Of a DNA stretch of 11,358 bases, positions 1 to 6,345 are shown piece by piece. This stretch comes from JALRBM01 sp964477195 (GTDB taxonomy: Bacteria; Patescibacteriota; Saccharimonadia; Saccharimonadales; Saccharimonadaceae): positions 1 to 11,358 of the forward strand of contig CAYZCX010000026.1 of assembly GCA_964477195.1 (NCBI GenBank), in the 5' to 3' direction. Below the pieces are notes generated by a model. The model was not told where the DNA came from and searched no databases. It saw only the letters and a program-made list of their open reading frames with translations. The position numbers were made by a program, and so were the translations under genes. Position 1 is the stretch's first letter, and each line of letters begins with the position of its first letter.

Positions 1-29
1 CGCAAAAGAAGGCAGCATCTAAGACATAG
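1..29 (+). CDS. rpsM: Ribosomal protein uS13, last codons only (partial)
   Basis: The window opens in the last codons of an ORF that reads QKKAASKT and stops at TAG (27-29). A lysine-rich tail directly before rpsK is what the C-terminus of uS13 looks like, and rpsM-rpsK-rpsD-rpoA-rplQ is the standard alpha-operon order. Only eight residues are visible, so the assignment leans on gene order. The 15-base gap to rpsK carries the AAGGA ribosome binding site of rpsK. Confidence 0.6.
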
Positions 30-44
30 AAAGGAATATGAGAT

Positions 45-434
45 ATGGCAGAAGCTAAAACAACTCGTAAAAAGCAACGCCGATCAGTTCCTTCTGGTCA
101 GTTGCATGTTCAGGCAACGTTTAACAATACAATTGTGACGTTTTCCGACAAAAAAGGTAACGTACTCGCCTCAAGTAGTGCTGGTGCATCAGGTTTCCGC
201 GGAAGCAAAAAAGGAACAGCGTATGCTGCTCAGGTTGCTGCGGAAAAAGCTGCAGAAACGGTGAAATCTCTTCACGGTATGAACAGTGTTGATGTATTCA
301 TAAAGGGCGTTGGACTCGGTCGCGATGCAGCGATTCGGGCTCTGGACAACTTTGATATCAATGTAGAAAGCATCAAGGATGTCACCGGTGTACCACACGG
401 CGGTGTTCGTCCTCGTAAGGCACGGAGGGCGTAA
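45..434 (+). CDS. rpsK: 30S ribosomal protein uS11
   Basis: uS11 sits on the platform of the small ribosomal subunit near the E-site mRNA path. The 129-residue protein has the usual family length and the conserved blocks ATFNNTIVTFSD (24-35), SSSAGASGFRGSKKGTAYAA (43-62), KGVGLGRDAAIRAL (87-100) and a basic tail. The ATG at 45 is preceded by AAGGA at 31-35; another ATG at 38 is out of frame. The C-terminal block reads VPHGGVRPRKARRA, whereas typical bacterial uS11 has IPHNGCRPPK: the Asn of the Asn-Gly pair, known in E. coli to form isoaspartate, is Gly119 here. It is the second gene of the alpha operon and its last codons hold the Shine-Dalgarno site of rpsD. Confidence 0.97.
   Translation: MAEAKTTRKKQRRSVPSGQLHVQATFNNTIVTFSDKKGNVLASSSAGASGFRGSKKGTAYAAQVAAEKAAETVKSLHGMNSVDVFIKGVGLGRDAAIRALDNFDINVESIKDVTGVPHGGVRPRKARRA
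424..429 (+). promoter_or_regulatory. Shine-Dalgarno site that sets the rpsD start
   Basis: GGAGGG lies inside the last codons of rpsK, about 9 bases before the ATG at 439. It supports that ATG over the in-frame ATG at 379, which lies inside rpsK and would add 20 residues unrelated to uS4. Confidence 0.8.
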
Positions 435-438
435 GAAG

Positions 439-1056
439 ATGGCACGAGATACTTCACCAATCGTGAAGCAAAGTCGCCGCGAAGGCTACGCGCTTCATCC
501 TAAAGCACACAAAATCTTAGCGAAAAAGTCTGGTATTCCAGGTCAGCACAGTGGTGGCCGACAAAGCAAGCCAAGTCTTTACGCAACGCAACTTCGTGAA
601 AAACAGAAGGTACGCCGTATTTACGGTCTCCTTGAAAAACAGTTCGCTCGTCTTATGAACGAAGCGACCCGCAAGCCAGGCTTGACTGGCGAGAACCTTT
701 TGCAGCTTCTTGAGCTTCGTCTCGATAACGCTGTCTATCGATCGGGACTCGCGACAAGCCGACGTGGGGCTCGCCAGCTCGTAAGTCACGGACACTTCGT
801 ATTAAACGGTCGTCGTGTTGACATTCCTTCCATCCGTCTGAAACCAGGTGACGAAATTACCGTACGCGAAAAAAGCACAAAATCTGGCTACTTTTCTCAA
901 ATTGATGACGTAGTAAAAAACTCAATCCAAGGTCCGCTTAGTTGGCTCAAGAGCGACACTAAGAAGCTGAAGATTGAAATTACTGGGTTACCGAAGCGCG
1001 AAGAAGCCGAGGCAGACATTAACGAACAGCTCATTGTTGAGTACTACTCACGTTAA
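439..1056 (+). CDS. rpsD: 30S ribosomal protein uS4, cysteine-free type
   Basis: uS4 is a primary 16S rRNA binder that nucleates the 30S body and in many bacteria also represses the alpha operon. The protein is 205 residues from the ATG at 439 (MARDTSPIVKQSRREGYAL), a normal length. The N-terminal part has no cysteines, so it is the C-minus form without the zinc knuckle. The S4 RNA-binding domain spans about residues 90-155 (LELRLDNAVYRSGLATSRRG, then SHGHFVLNGRRVDIPS). The C-terminus ends LIVEYYSR, a typical uS4 ending. It starts 4 bases after the rpsK stop, so translation is probably coupled. Confidence 0.96.
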   Translation: MARDTSPIVKQSRREGYALHPKAHKILAKKSGIPGQHSGGRQSKPSLYATQLREKQKVRRIYGLLEKQFARLMNEATRKPGLTGENLLQLLELRLDNAVYRSGLATSRRGARQLVSHGHFVLNGRRVDIPSIRLKPGDEITVREKSTKSGYFSQIDDVVKNSIQGPLSWLKSDTKKLKIEITGLPKREEAEADINEQLIVEYYSR

Positions 1057-1076
1057 ATAGGGTAAGGAGATAAGAA

Positions 1077-2000
1077 ATGTCAAAAGTAATTCACAACCCT
1101 GCACTAGCCGCAGTAAACGAAATGGCCGCAAACGAAGCTGAATTTGTTATCGAGCCTCTCTTCGCCAACTATGGTTATACCCTTGGTAACAGCCTTCGTC
1201 GCGTATTGCTCTCGAGCATCCGCGGTGGTGCAATCGTTGCCTTTCGTATTGAAGGAGTAAGCCACGAGTTTACGACTATTCCAGGAATCAAAGAAGATGT
1301 CGTCGACATCATGCTCAATATCAAAAACATTCGCCTCAAGGTTCACAGCGATGAGCCAGTTGAACTTCGTCTTGAAAAGAAAGGCGCAGGTGTTATCACC
1401 GCTGCTGATATCAAGGCGACAGCTGACGTCGAAGTTGTTAATCCTGATCAAGTCATCGCGACGATTGACGACCCAAAGAAAACAGTGGTCATCGACTTTG
1501 TCGCAGAAGCTGGCCGAGGTTACCGTTCTATCGAAGAGTCAAGCGAAGCACGTATTCACAGCGACATGATCGCTCTTGATGCGATGTTTGGCCCCGTCCT
1601 TCGTGTTCGTTACAAAGTTGACGGCACTCGTGTCGGTCAAGATACTAACCTCGACAAACTTCGTCTTATTGTCGAAACAGATGGCACCGTGACGCCACGT
1701 GATGCCTTCGAAGAAGCTGCTGCGATTTTGGTTAACCAATACACAGCCCTCTCTGGAAGCACAACTGTTGCAGCAGCGCCAGCTCCTGGTCAGCAGGCGG
1801 CAAACGATGACGATGAGCTCAACACTCCAATCGAAGAGCTTGACCTCACGGCTCGTACGGCCAACGCGCTTATCAACAACGAAATCCGTACTGTTCGTGA
1901 CCTCGTTACATTAAGTGAACAAGACCTTCGCGAACTCAAAGGATTTGGCTCAAAAGCGCTTGATGAAGTGAAGGATAAATTAGCGGAGCTTGAACTCTAA
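1077..2000 (+). CDS. rpoA: DNA-directed RNA polymerase alpha subunit
   Basis: The alpha subunit dimerises to scaffold beta and beta' assembly and contacts promoters and activators through its C-terminal domain. The 307 residues include an N-terminal domain with the signature EPLFANYGYTLGNSLRRVLL (26-45) and RIEGVSHEFTTIPGIKEDV (57-75). A flexible Ala/Pro/Asp-rich linker (about 226-248) leads to a complete C-terminal helix-hairpin domain (250-307). R260 and N263 (TARTAN) and GSK (291-293) match the E. coli R265, N268 and G296-K298 region used for UP-element DNA and CRP contacts, so the domain should still bind DNA. The ATG is preceded by AAGGAGA (1064-1070). Its TAA stop shares a base with the rplQ start. 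Confidence 0.97.
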   Translation: MSKVIHNPALAAVNEMAANEAEFVIEPLFANYGYTLGNSLRRVLLSSIRGGAIVAFRIEGVSHEFTTIPGIKEDVVDIMLNIKNIRLKVHSDEPVELRLEKKGAGVITAADIKATADVEVVNPDQVIATIDDPKKTVVIDFVAEAGRGYRSIEESSEARIHSDMIALDAMFGPVLRVRYKVDGTRVGQDTNLDKLRLIVETDGTVTPRDAFEEAAAILVNQYTALSGSTTVAAAPAPGQQAANDDDELNTPIEELDLTARTANALINNEIRTVRDLVTLSEQDLRELKGFGSKALDEVKDKLAELEL

Positions 2001-2395
2001 TGCATCGACACGGATACAAAGGGCGCAAGTTTGGTCGTGAACGCGACCAGCGCCGCGCACTGCTTAAGGGCTTGGCGACCAGTTTTGTCGAACACGGCAA
2101 AATTGAGACAACGCTGCCAAAAGCCAAAGAGCTTGTGCGTTACATTGAGAAACTAATTACCAAGGCTAAGAAGGGTGACCTTGCAAACCGCCGCATGGTG
2201 ATAGCTGGTCTTAGTACCCAGGCGGCAGCATTTAAACTCGTTGATGAAATAGCTCCTCAGCTGACAGGACGCACGAGCGGCCATGTCCGTGTTGAGCGTA
2301 CTCGACTTCGTGTCGGTGACGGCGCGCAGATGGCAACTGTTTCATTTGTCGATGAGCTAAAATCTGCTCCTAAGAAAGAGGAGGTAAAAGCATAA
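2000..2395 (+). CDS. rplQ: 50S ribosomal protein bL17
   Basis: bL17 binds near the peptide exit tunnel of the large subunit. The 131-residue protein shows the family pattern: basic start MHRHGYKGRKFGRERDQRRA, then LATSFVEHGKIETTLPKAKE (25-44) and a C-terminal VRVERTRLRVGDGAQMATVSFVDEL block. The lysine-rich end (SAPKKEEVKA) is a short extension. The start ATG overlaps the rpoA stop by one base (TAATG) with only a weak Shine-Dalgarno upstream, so it is probably translated by re-initiation. It is the classical last gene of the alpha operon. Confidence 0.95.
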   Translation: MHRHGYKGRKFGRERDQRRALLKGLATSFVEHGKIETTLPKAKELVRYIEKLITKAKKGDLANRRMVIAGLSTQAAAFKLVDEIAPQLTGRTSGHVRVERTRLRVGDGAQMATVSFVDELKSAPKKEEVKA

Positions 2396-2838
2396 TGGCT
2401 ACCAACTCAAAAACCTACTCACAAAAACCAAGTGAAGTATCTCGTCGATGGATTCTTATCGACGCAACAGATGCTCCTCTCGGACGTGTCGCAACGCAGA
2501 TCTCTAAGTACTTGATCGGCAAATATAAGCCAACCTATACACCACATATCGATGGTGGTGACTACGTTGTCGTCATCAATGCTAAAGACGTTGCGGTAAC
2601 TGGCGACAAAGAGACCGGCAAGGTCTACTATCGACACACTGGTTTTCCTGGTGGTATCAAAGACGCTACCTTGGCTGAAGTGCGCGAAAAATTCCCAGAG
2701 CGCATTATCGAAGCAGCTGTCCGGGGAATGCTTCCGAAGAACAAACTTTCGCCTGAACGCATGAAGCGTTTGAAGGTTTTCCCAGGTAGCGATCACGCAC
2801 ATACAGCACAAACTCCAGAGAAAGTAGAGATAAAATAA
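2395..2838 (+). CDS. rplM: 50S ribosomal protein uL13
   Basis: uL13 is an early-assembly large-subunit protein. The 147-residue protein has the core WILIDATDAPLGRVATQISK (19-38), GDYVVVINAKDVAVTGDK (55-72), YYRHTGFPGG, and AAVRGMLPKNKLSPERMKRL, all hallmarks of the family. Its ATG overlaps the rplQ stop (TAATG), with a strong AGGAGG at 2379-2384. It forms the usual pair with rpsI. In E. coli this pair is a separate operon, but here it is fused to the end of the alpha operon. Confidence 0.96.
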   Translation: MATNSKTYSQKPSEVSRRWILIDATDAPLGRVATQISKYLIGKYKPTYTPHIDGGDYVVVINAKDVAVTGDKETGKVYYRHTGFPGGIKDATLAEVREKFPERIIEAAVRGMLPKNKLSPERMKRLKVFPGSDHAHTAQTPEKVEIK

Positions 2839-2839
2839 T

Positions 2840-3238
2840 ATGGCTGAAGGCAAATACTTCTACGGTCTGGGGCGTCGTAAAGCAGCAACAGCTCGAGCTC
2901 GCCTTTATAGCGGCAAGGGCAGTGTCACAATCAACGACAAGCCAGCGAATGAATATCTTTCTGAGAATAAAACACTTCTTGCAGAAATCACGGATCCACT
3001 TGCACTCGTGAATAAGCAAAAAGAATTTGATGTCACGGTAAAGGTAAATGGTGGTGGTCTTGCGGGCCAAGTCGATGCAATTAAGCTTGCTATCGCAAAG
3101 GCTCTGACAACTGCACACGGTGACCTCCGTAGTACGCTCAAAAAAGCCGAATTTCTTCGCCGCGATCCACGCGAAAAAGAGCGAAAGAAATACGGTCTTC
3201 GTAGCGCTCGTAAACGTGAGCAATACTCAAAGCGTTAA
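2840..3238 (+). CDS. rpsI: 30S ribosomal protein uS9
   Basis: uS9 lies in the 30S head, and its C-terminal tail reaches the anticodon loop of the P-site tRNA. The 132 residues start with YFYGLGRRKAATARARLYSG (about 6-25) and end GLRSARKREQYSKR. The final Lys-Arg that touches P-site tRNA is intact. One base separates it from the rplM stop and no clear Shine-Dalgarno is seen, so translation is probably coupled to rplM. It is the last gene of the operon, followed by a terminator hairpin. Confidence 0.96.
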   Translation: MAEGKYFYGLGRRKAATARARLYSGKGSVTINDKPANEYLSENKTLLAEITDPLALVNKQKEFDVTVKVNGGGLAGQVDAIKLAIAKALTTAHGDLRSTLKKAEFLRRDPREKERKKYGLRSARKREQYSKR

Positions 3239-3255
3239 TCTTTATAACGTTTTAC

Positions 3256-3288
3256 GAGAAATCCTGTCCTCAAGTGACAGGATTTCTT
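3256..3288 (+). terminator. Hairpin terminator closing the ribosomal operon
   Basis: A 12-bp perfect inverted repeat (AGAAATCCTGTC at 3257-3268 with GACAGGATTTCT at 3276-3287), extended by a G-T pair, closes a 7-base loop. The downstream T stretch is short and broken (TTTCTT), so some readthrough into the methyltransferase gene is possible. Confidence 0.75.
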
Positions 3289-3290
3289 CG

Positions 3291-3296
3291 TATAAT
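3291..3296 (+). promoter_or_regulatory. Consensus -10 box upstream of the methyltransferase gene
   Basis: A perfect TATAAT sits 3 bases after the terminator hairpin and 10 bases before the ATG at 3307. Transcription would start near 3303, giving a leader of only a few bases. No convincing -35 is seen because that position falls in the hairpin. An AAGGA (3297-3301) lies between the box and the ATG. Confidence 0.5.
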
Positions 3297-3306
3297 AAGG
3301 AAAGAT

Positions 3307-4281
3307 ATGGCAAAACGACAAGATAAAGCAGAGAAACGAATCAAAAAACAGGGGCAACTGGTTGTACGGACCGCGAATATAGCCCAGAGTACACGGGAAG
3401 ATGCCGTCGCGTTACTTAGCCAACCTCTTGTACAATCGGTCCGAATCAACCCTCTTCGAGGTGAAGTTAGTGAGACAATCCCTAAGATGCGAACACTTGG
3501 ATGGCGCGGGAGACCAACTTGGTGCGAAAATGGCTACACGCTAGATGATGGGTTTGTACAACTTCGAGACAGCTCTTTGATTGACGAGGGTAAGCTCTAT
3601 ATTCAAAATGAAGCTAGCTGGGTGCCAGTCGCTGCGTTACAGGCTCGGCCAGGAGATCGCATACTTGATATATGTGCAGCACCCGGGGGAAAGACGAGTC
3701 ATATTGCTGCGTGCATGAGCAATAAAGGGCAAATCGTTGCCAATGATAACTCACGCGCCCGTCTGATGAAGCTCCAATCTAATCTTGCTCGACTTGGTGC
3801 TCACGCCGAATATACATTGTATGATGCGACAAAATTAACGCGGAGCATAACGGAGCCATTTGATCGAATACTACTCGATGCGCCGTGTAGTGGTGAGGGG
3901 CTCATCAACCTCAACGACCCACGATCACTCGACAGTTGGTCTGTCGCACACATACGTCGCCTTGCGACACTTCAAAAACAATTGATCCACCAAGCCTGGC
4001 TCTTACTCAAACCCGGCGGGCGACTCGTCTATAGTACCTGTACGATGGCGCCCGAGGAAAACGAAGCAGTTATCGATTGGTTGCTCCGTCGAAATCTTGA
4101 CGCAGAAGTCATTGAATCCACGACTCTTCTCGAAGGGGCGAGTACGCCAATCCTTCAGTGGAACGATCAAGCCTACGATCCGCGCATTAATCGCGCGATC
4201 CGTCTATTACCGGCAAACGGAAGAGAGGCGTTCTTTACCTGTATTCTTGAAAAACACCCAGCAAATTCAACTATGGCATAA
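3307..4281 (+). CDS. RsmB/NOP2-family RNA cytosine-C5 methyltransferase
   Basis: This is a SAM-dependent enzyme expected to make 5-methylcytosine in rRNA or tRNA. The 324 residues carry the SAM-binding motif DICAAPGGKT (121-130), the motif IV DAPCSGEG (191-198) with Cys194, and the motif VI YSTCTMAPEENE (242-253) with Cys245. These are the two cysteines that release and attack the base in this family. The end GREAFFTCILEK (305-316) is also typical. There is no NusB-like domain as in full RsmB, so it resembles the shorter RsmF/NOP2-type core. The ATG at 3307 with AAGGA at 3297 was chosen over an in-frame GTG at 3274, which lies inside the terminator hairpin. The exact target base cannot be told. 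Confidence 0.93.
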   Translation: MAKRQDKAEKRIKKQGQLVVRTANIAQSTREDAVALLSQPLVQSVRINPLRGEVSETIPKMRTLGWRGRPTWCENGYTLDDGFVQLRDSSLIDEGKLYIQNEASWVPVAALQARPGDRILDICAAPGGKTSHIAACMSNKGQIVANDNSRARLMKLQSNLARLGAHAEYTLYDATKLTRSITEPFDRILLDAPCSGEGLINLNDPRSLDSWSVAHIRRLATLQKQLIHQAWLLLKPGGRLVYSTCTMAPEENEAVIDWLLRRNLDAEVIESTTLLEGASTPILQWNDQAYDPRINRAIRLLPANGREAFFTCILEKHPANSTMA

Positions 4282-4282
4282 T
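4274..4282 (+). promoter_or_regulatory. Extended -10 promoter of the hydrolase gene, overlapping a stop codon
   Basis: TGGCATAAT combines a TG extension with a 5/6 -10 box. It contains the TAA stop (4279-4281) of the methyltransferase. Six bases separate the box from the ATG at 4289, so the expected start point is the A of the ATG itself. No Shine-Dalgarno lies between. This would make a leaderless mRNA. Confidence 0.55.
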
Positions 4283-4288
4283 ATAGTT

Positions 4289-5116
4289 ATGCTTGATGTT
4301 ATAACGCACCGATGGCTCCGTATTCCATATTCGCTCTATGTTCGCACCAATCAAAGGCCCATTCGGCCCCGCGCAACTATCCTTCTCATCCATGGTATCG
4401 GCAATTCCGGTGCTGCATGGGATGCTGTCGTGAAAAAACTTCCCAATGATCTCCACGTCGTTACAATTGACTTGTTGGGATTTGGGGAATCTCCTCGTCC
4501 ATCGTGGATGGTATACGATGCAAAAGCACAGGCTCGCTCGGTACTCGCGACGTTTTTCAAGTTGCGTTTGAAAGGGCAGGTGATTATTGTAGGTCACTCA
4601 CTCGGTGCGCTCGTCGCGGTTGAAATCGCCAAGCGATACCCACTACTCGTGAAATCACTTGTACTTCTCAGTCCACCCTTTTACCGTGTCGCTCCTCGAT
4701 CTCGAAGCGCACTGCCAAATGCCGACAAATTGCGACGTGATATCTATAGTCTTGTCAAAAAACATCCCGATCAATTACTCCGTATTACTTCATTAGCCTT
4801 AAAGTTGGGTCTTCTCAATAAAGCATTTAGTCTGACAGCTGACACAACGTCGGTATATATGAATGCTTTTGAGGCGAGTATCCTCAACCAAACATCACTC
4901 GAAGATGCCACACGGCTTCGTATTCCTCTCACTATTCTTTATGGTCGGCTCGATCCTGTCGTTGTTCCGCGTAACCTTACCTATCTTGCTCGTAAAAACA
5001 AGAACGTAACGCTCACACCGGTTATGGCATCACATGAAATTATCGGTCCCTTTGTACCGAGCGCCGCCCATGCGATTGAACAAGCTGCTTTGCAAAAGAC
5101 AACAAGTATGCTATAA
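4289..5116 (+). CDS. Alpha/beta hydrolase fold protein
   Basis: A 275-residue alpha/beta hydrolase, probably an esterase or related hydrolase of unknown substrate. Visible motifs in order are LLIHGIGNSG (32-41, oxyanion-hole HG), DLLGFGESPRP (61-71), the nucleophile elbow GHSLG (102-106, Ser104), the acid GRLDPV (219-224, Asp222) and the catalytic histidine in ASHE (His249). The triad is complete. No signal peptide is seen, so it should act in the cytoplasm. The ATG at 4289 fits the fold. Longer in-frame starts would read back into the methyltransferase gene. There is no Shine-Dalgarno; the start sits right where transcription is expected to begin. It is followed by the attenuator region of the next operon. 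Confidence 0.9.
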   Translation: MLDVITHRWLRIPYSLYVRTNQRPIRPRATILLIHGIGNSGAAWDAVVKKLPNDLHVVTIDLLGFGESPRPSWMVYDAKAQARSVLATFFKLRLKGQVIIVGHSLGALVAVEIAKRYPLLVKSLVLLSPPFYRVAPRSRSALPNADKLRRDIYSLVKKHPDQLLRITSLALKLGLLNKAFSLTADTTSVYMNAFEASILNQTSLEDATRLRIPLTILYGRLDPVVVPRNLTYLARKNKNVTLTPVMASHEIIGPFVPSAAHAIEQAALQKTTSML

Positions 5117-5117
5117 C
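5089..5117 (+). promoter_or_regulatory. Promoter of the attenuated operon
   Basis: An extended -10 TGCTATAAC (5109-5117) is preceded, at a 17-base spacing from the hexamer, by TTTGCA (5089-5094), a 4/6 match to the -35 consensus. The -10 overlaps the TAA stop (5114-5116) of the hydrolase. The start point is expected near 5124, only about 3 bases before the ATG of the small leader ORF. Confidence 0.6.
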
Positions 5118-5126
5118 AAACAAGGA

Positions 5127-5201
5127 ATGAAACATTACCTATCTTTTAGTGCATATTGGCTTACCGACAGAAACTCTGGCGGTTTGTTCCGTGTTTTTTA
5201 A
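5127..5201 (+). CDS. Putative regulatory leader peptide (24 aa)
   Basis: A short ORF begins at an ATG next to AAGGA (5122-5126) and ends at TAA (5199-5201). The peptide starts MKHYLSFS, continues AYWLTDRN and ends SGGLFRVF. Six of its 24 residues are aromatic, with Tyr10-Trp11 encoded by TATTGG (5154-5159). Its Gly18-Gly19 codons, GGCGGT (5178-5183), are identical to the 3' arm of the terminator just downstream. It lies between a good promoter and an intrinsic terminator ahead of an operon that includes trpS, the place where transcription-attenuation leader peptides sit. I infer that stalling at the Trp or Tyr codon controls the operon. The ORF could still be a chance reading of a 5' leader; conservation of codons in relatives would settle it. 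Confidence 0.5.
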   Translation: MKHYLSFSAYWLTDRNSGGLFRVF

Positions 5202-5234
5202 CACAATCTAAAAAGTATTGAAGAGACCGCCCAG
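5176..5234 (+). promoter_or_regulatory. Possible antiterminator hairpin
   Basis: The segment CTGGCGGTTT (5176-5185) inside the leader ORF can pair with 5224-5234 (AGACCGCCCAG). This gives six strong pairs GGCGGT/ACCGCC, two more pairs beyond a bulged C, and two pairs on the other side. It uses the same ACCGCC that forms the 5' arm of the terminator, so the two structures exclude each other. A small hairpin GTGTT-TTTT-AACAC (5191-5204) lies between and overlaps the leader stop codon; it could act as a pause site. Confidence 0.5.
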
Positions 5235-5251
5235 TAATGAGGCGGTTTTTT
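5221..5251 (+). terminator. Intrinsic terminator (attenuator) ahead of the trpS operon
   Basis: The stem ACCGCC (5226-5231) with GGCGGT (5241-5246) encloses a 9-base loop and is followed by an uninterrupted run of T to 5251. Upstream AAGAG can pair further with the T run. It lies 20 bases before the next ATG and so would stop transcription into the downstream genes unless prevented. Confidence 0.8.
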
Positions 5252-5271
5252 AAATACGAAAAGGAGAAAAT

Positions 5272-6345
5272 ATGGCAGAAATAATACGGAGTAATGCAAT
5301 ACGCGAAGAGGTAATTCCGATAGGAAGCGAGGCTGGAATGCTCGAGGTTTACGACGGATTGAAAACACCCGTGTCCGAAGATATAATCGAGTTAACTCCC
5401 TATCACACCTCACAAATCGAAGCGTATGTTAATGCGGCAGCCATGGCTTTTGGCCCACATGGTGAATCCGCAGAGCCCACCTTTGCGCAAACGCGATTTG
5501 GCGTGCCTGCACTTGTAGTGCGTGTTGACTGTACGATACGTGACGGCGAAATTGTCGCCTATGAAATGGAGGATAGCCCATCGGGTCAAGGCGTGACGGA
5601 TAAGGTTCACAAAAGTATGGGCGGAGTAGGAATTAAGAATATCATTCGCGACCACTACTACTCGTCCATTGGTCAACTACCGCATGTCGTCGTGTCGGGT
5701 GCGCGTTCACATGGCACAGACGACCCGCTCATTGTTGGAGCGGAAAACTATACATACGATACCCGTAGGGATCTTCAATTGCCAGAAGATAAGTTGGTGA
5801 TCGTAAAAAGCATTCCCGGATTTGAGGAGTCTTCACGACCTTACGAACACCTCCAATCACGCGCCCTTGCACCACTGCAATCAGAAGGCGATAAGACATA
5901 CCTTGAGCGAATGAAACAACTCCGCTCTGTTTCGGATGAAAGAGGCTTATTACAAACGCCGAATGGCGAACTGGCATCACAGGTGCTTAAAGCTCGCATG
6001 GGATCCATGGCGATGGGGGTGTCTCTGTATCTTCACCCTGTTGACCGTCATCAATTTGGAAAAAAGGGAATAGTGACAGCGAGCCGGCTAGTGAGAGACC
6101 TCCATCACTTTAAAGATAGCCGCGACGGTGCATTGGTGCAACCTTTTGTGGCACCGATGCAACTAAAAAATAACGAAGGGCGAAGCAATGCAATTATGCG
6201 CGTGTTTGCGCTTCTCAAGCGACAAGATGGTGAAATTGTCTCAAGAGTAATCGGTGGCTGCTATGTGGCTCGGCCGGAGCTTATTGTTCACGGTGCGCAA
6301 AACGCAGTGTCAGGTGCGGTTGTGATAGGGGAGCATTCGTCATGA
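5272..6345 (+). CDS. Unrecognised protein, possible ATP-grasp-like ligase
   Basis: A 357-residue soluble protein that I do not firmly recognise. Features that recall peptide-forming ATP-grasp enzymes are VRVDCTIRDGEIVAYEMEDSPS (83-104), a strand-turn-acidic-strand pattern, then GALVQPFVAP (286-295) and a C-terminal block with MRVFALL (309-315), GGCYVARPE (328-336) and HGAQNAVSG (340-348). These resemble, in order and spacing, the RFD.../VQP.../GG..R...N layout of some glutathionylspermidine-synthase-like ATP-grasps. The similarity is weak and no lysine of the ATP site can be assigned. No signal peptide or membrane segment is seen. The ATG at 5272 has AAGGAG at 5261-5266. The stop overlaps the M20 peptidase start (ATGA), so the two proteins probably work together. 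Expression should be gated by the upstream attenuator. Confidence 0.85.
   Translation: MAEIIRSNAIREEVIPIGSEAGMLEVYDGLKTPVSEDIIELTPYHTSQIEAYVNAAAMAFGPHGESAEPTFAQTRFGVPALVVRVDCTIRDGEIVAYEMEDSPSGQGVTDKVHKSMGGVGIKNIIRDHYYSSIGQLPHVVVSGARSHGTDDPLIVGAENYTYDTRRDLQLPEDKLVIVKSIPGFEESSRPYEHLQSRALAPLQSEGDKTYLERMKQLRSVSDERGLLQTPNGELASQVLKARMGSMAMGVSLYLHPVDRHQFGKKGIVTASRLVRDLHHFKDSRDGALVQPFVAPMQLKNNEGRSNAIMRVFALLKRQDGEIVSRVIGGCYVARPELIVHGAQNAVSGAVVIGEHSS

Noticed and set aside
379..438. Upstream in-frame start that would lengthen uS4 by 20 residues
   Set aside because: It lies inside rpsK, and the GGAGGG at 424-429 points to the ATG at 439, which gives a canonical uS4 N-terminus.
439..560. Loss of the zinc-binding cysteines in uS4 as a lineage novelty
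   Set aside because: Cysteine-free uS4 is a widespread, known variant; noted only in the feature.
2705..3223. 172-residue minus-strand ORF opposite rplM and rpsI
   Set aside because: It is antisense to two well-supported ribosomal protein genes and its composition looks like a shadow reading; no ribosome binding site or family resemblance.
3274..3306. GTG start 11 codons upstream for the methyltransferase
   Set aside because: It falls in the terminator hairpin and before the -10 box; ATG 3307 has a ribosome binding site.
4097..4288. Upstream in-frame start that would add 64 residues to the alpha/beta hydrolase
   Set aside because: It lies inside the methyltransferase coding region in another frame and adds nothing hydrolase-like; the ATG at 4289 fits the promoter and the fold.
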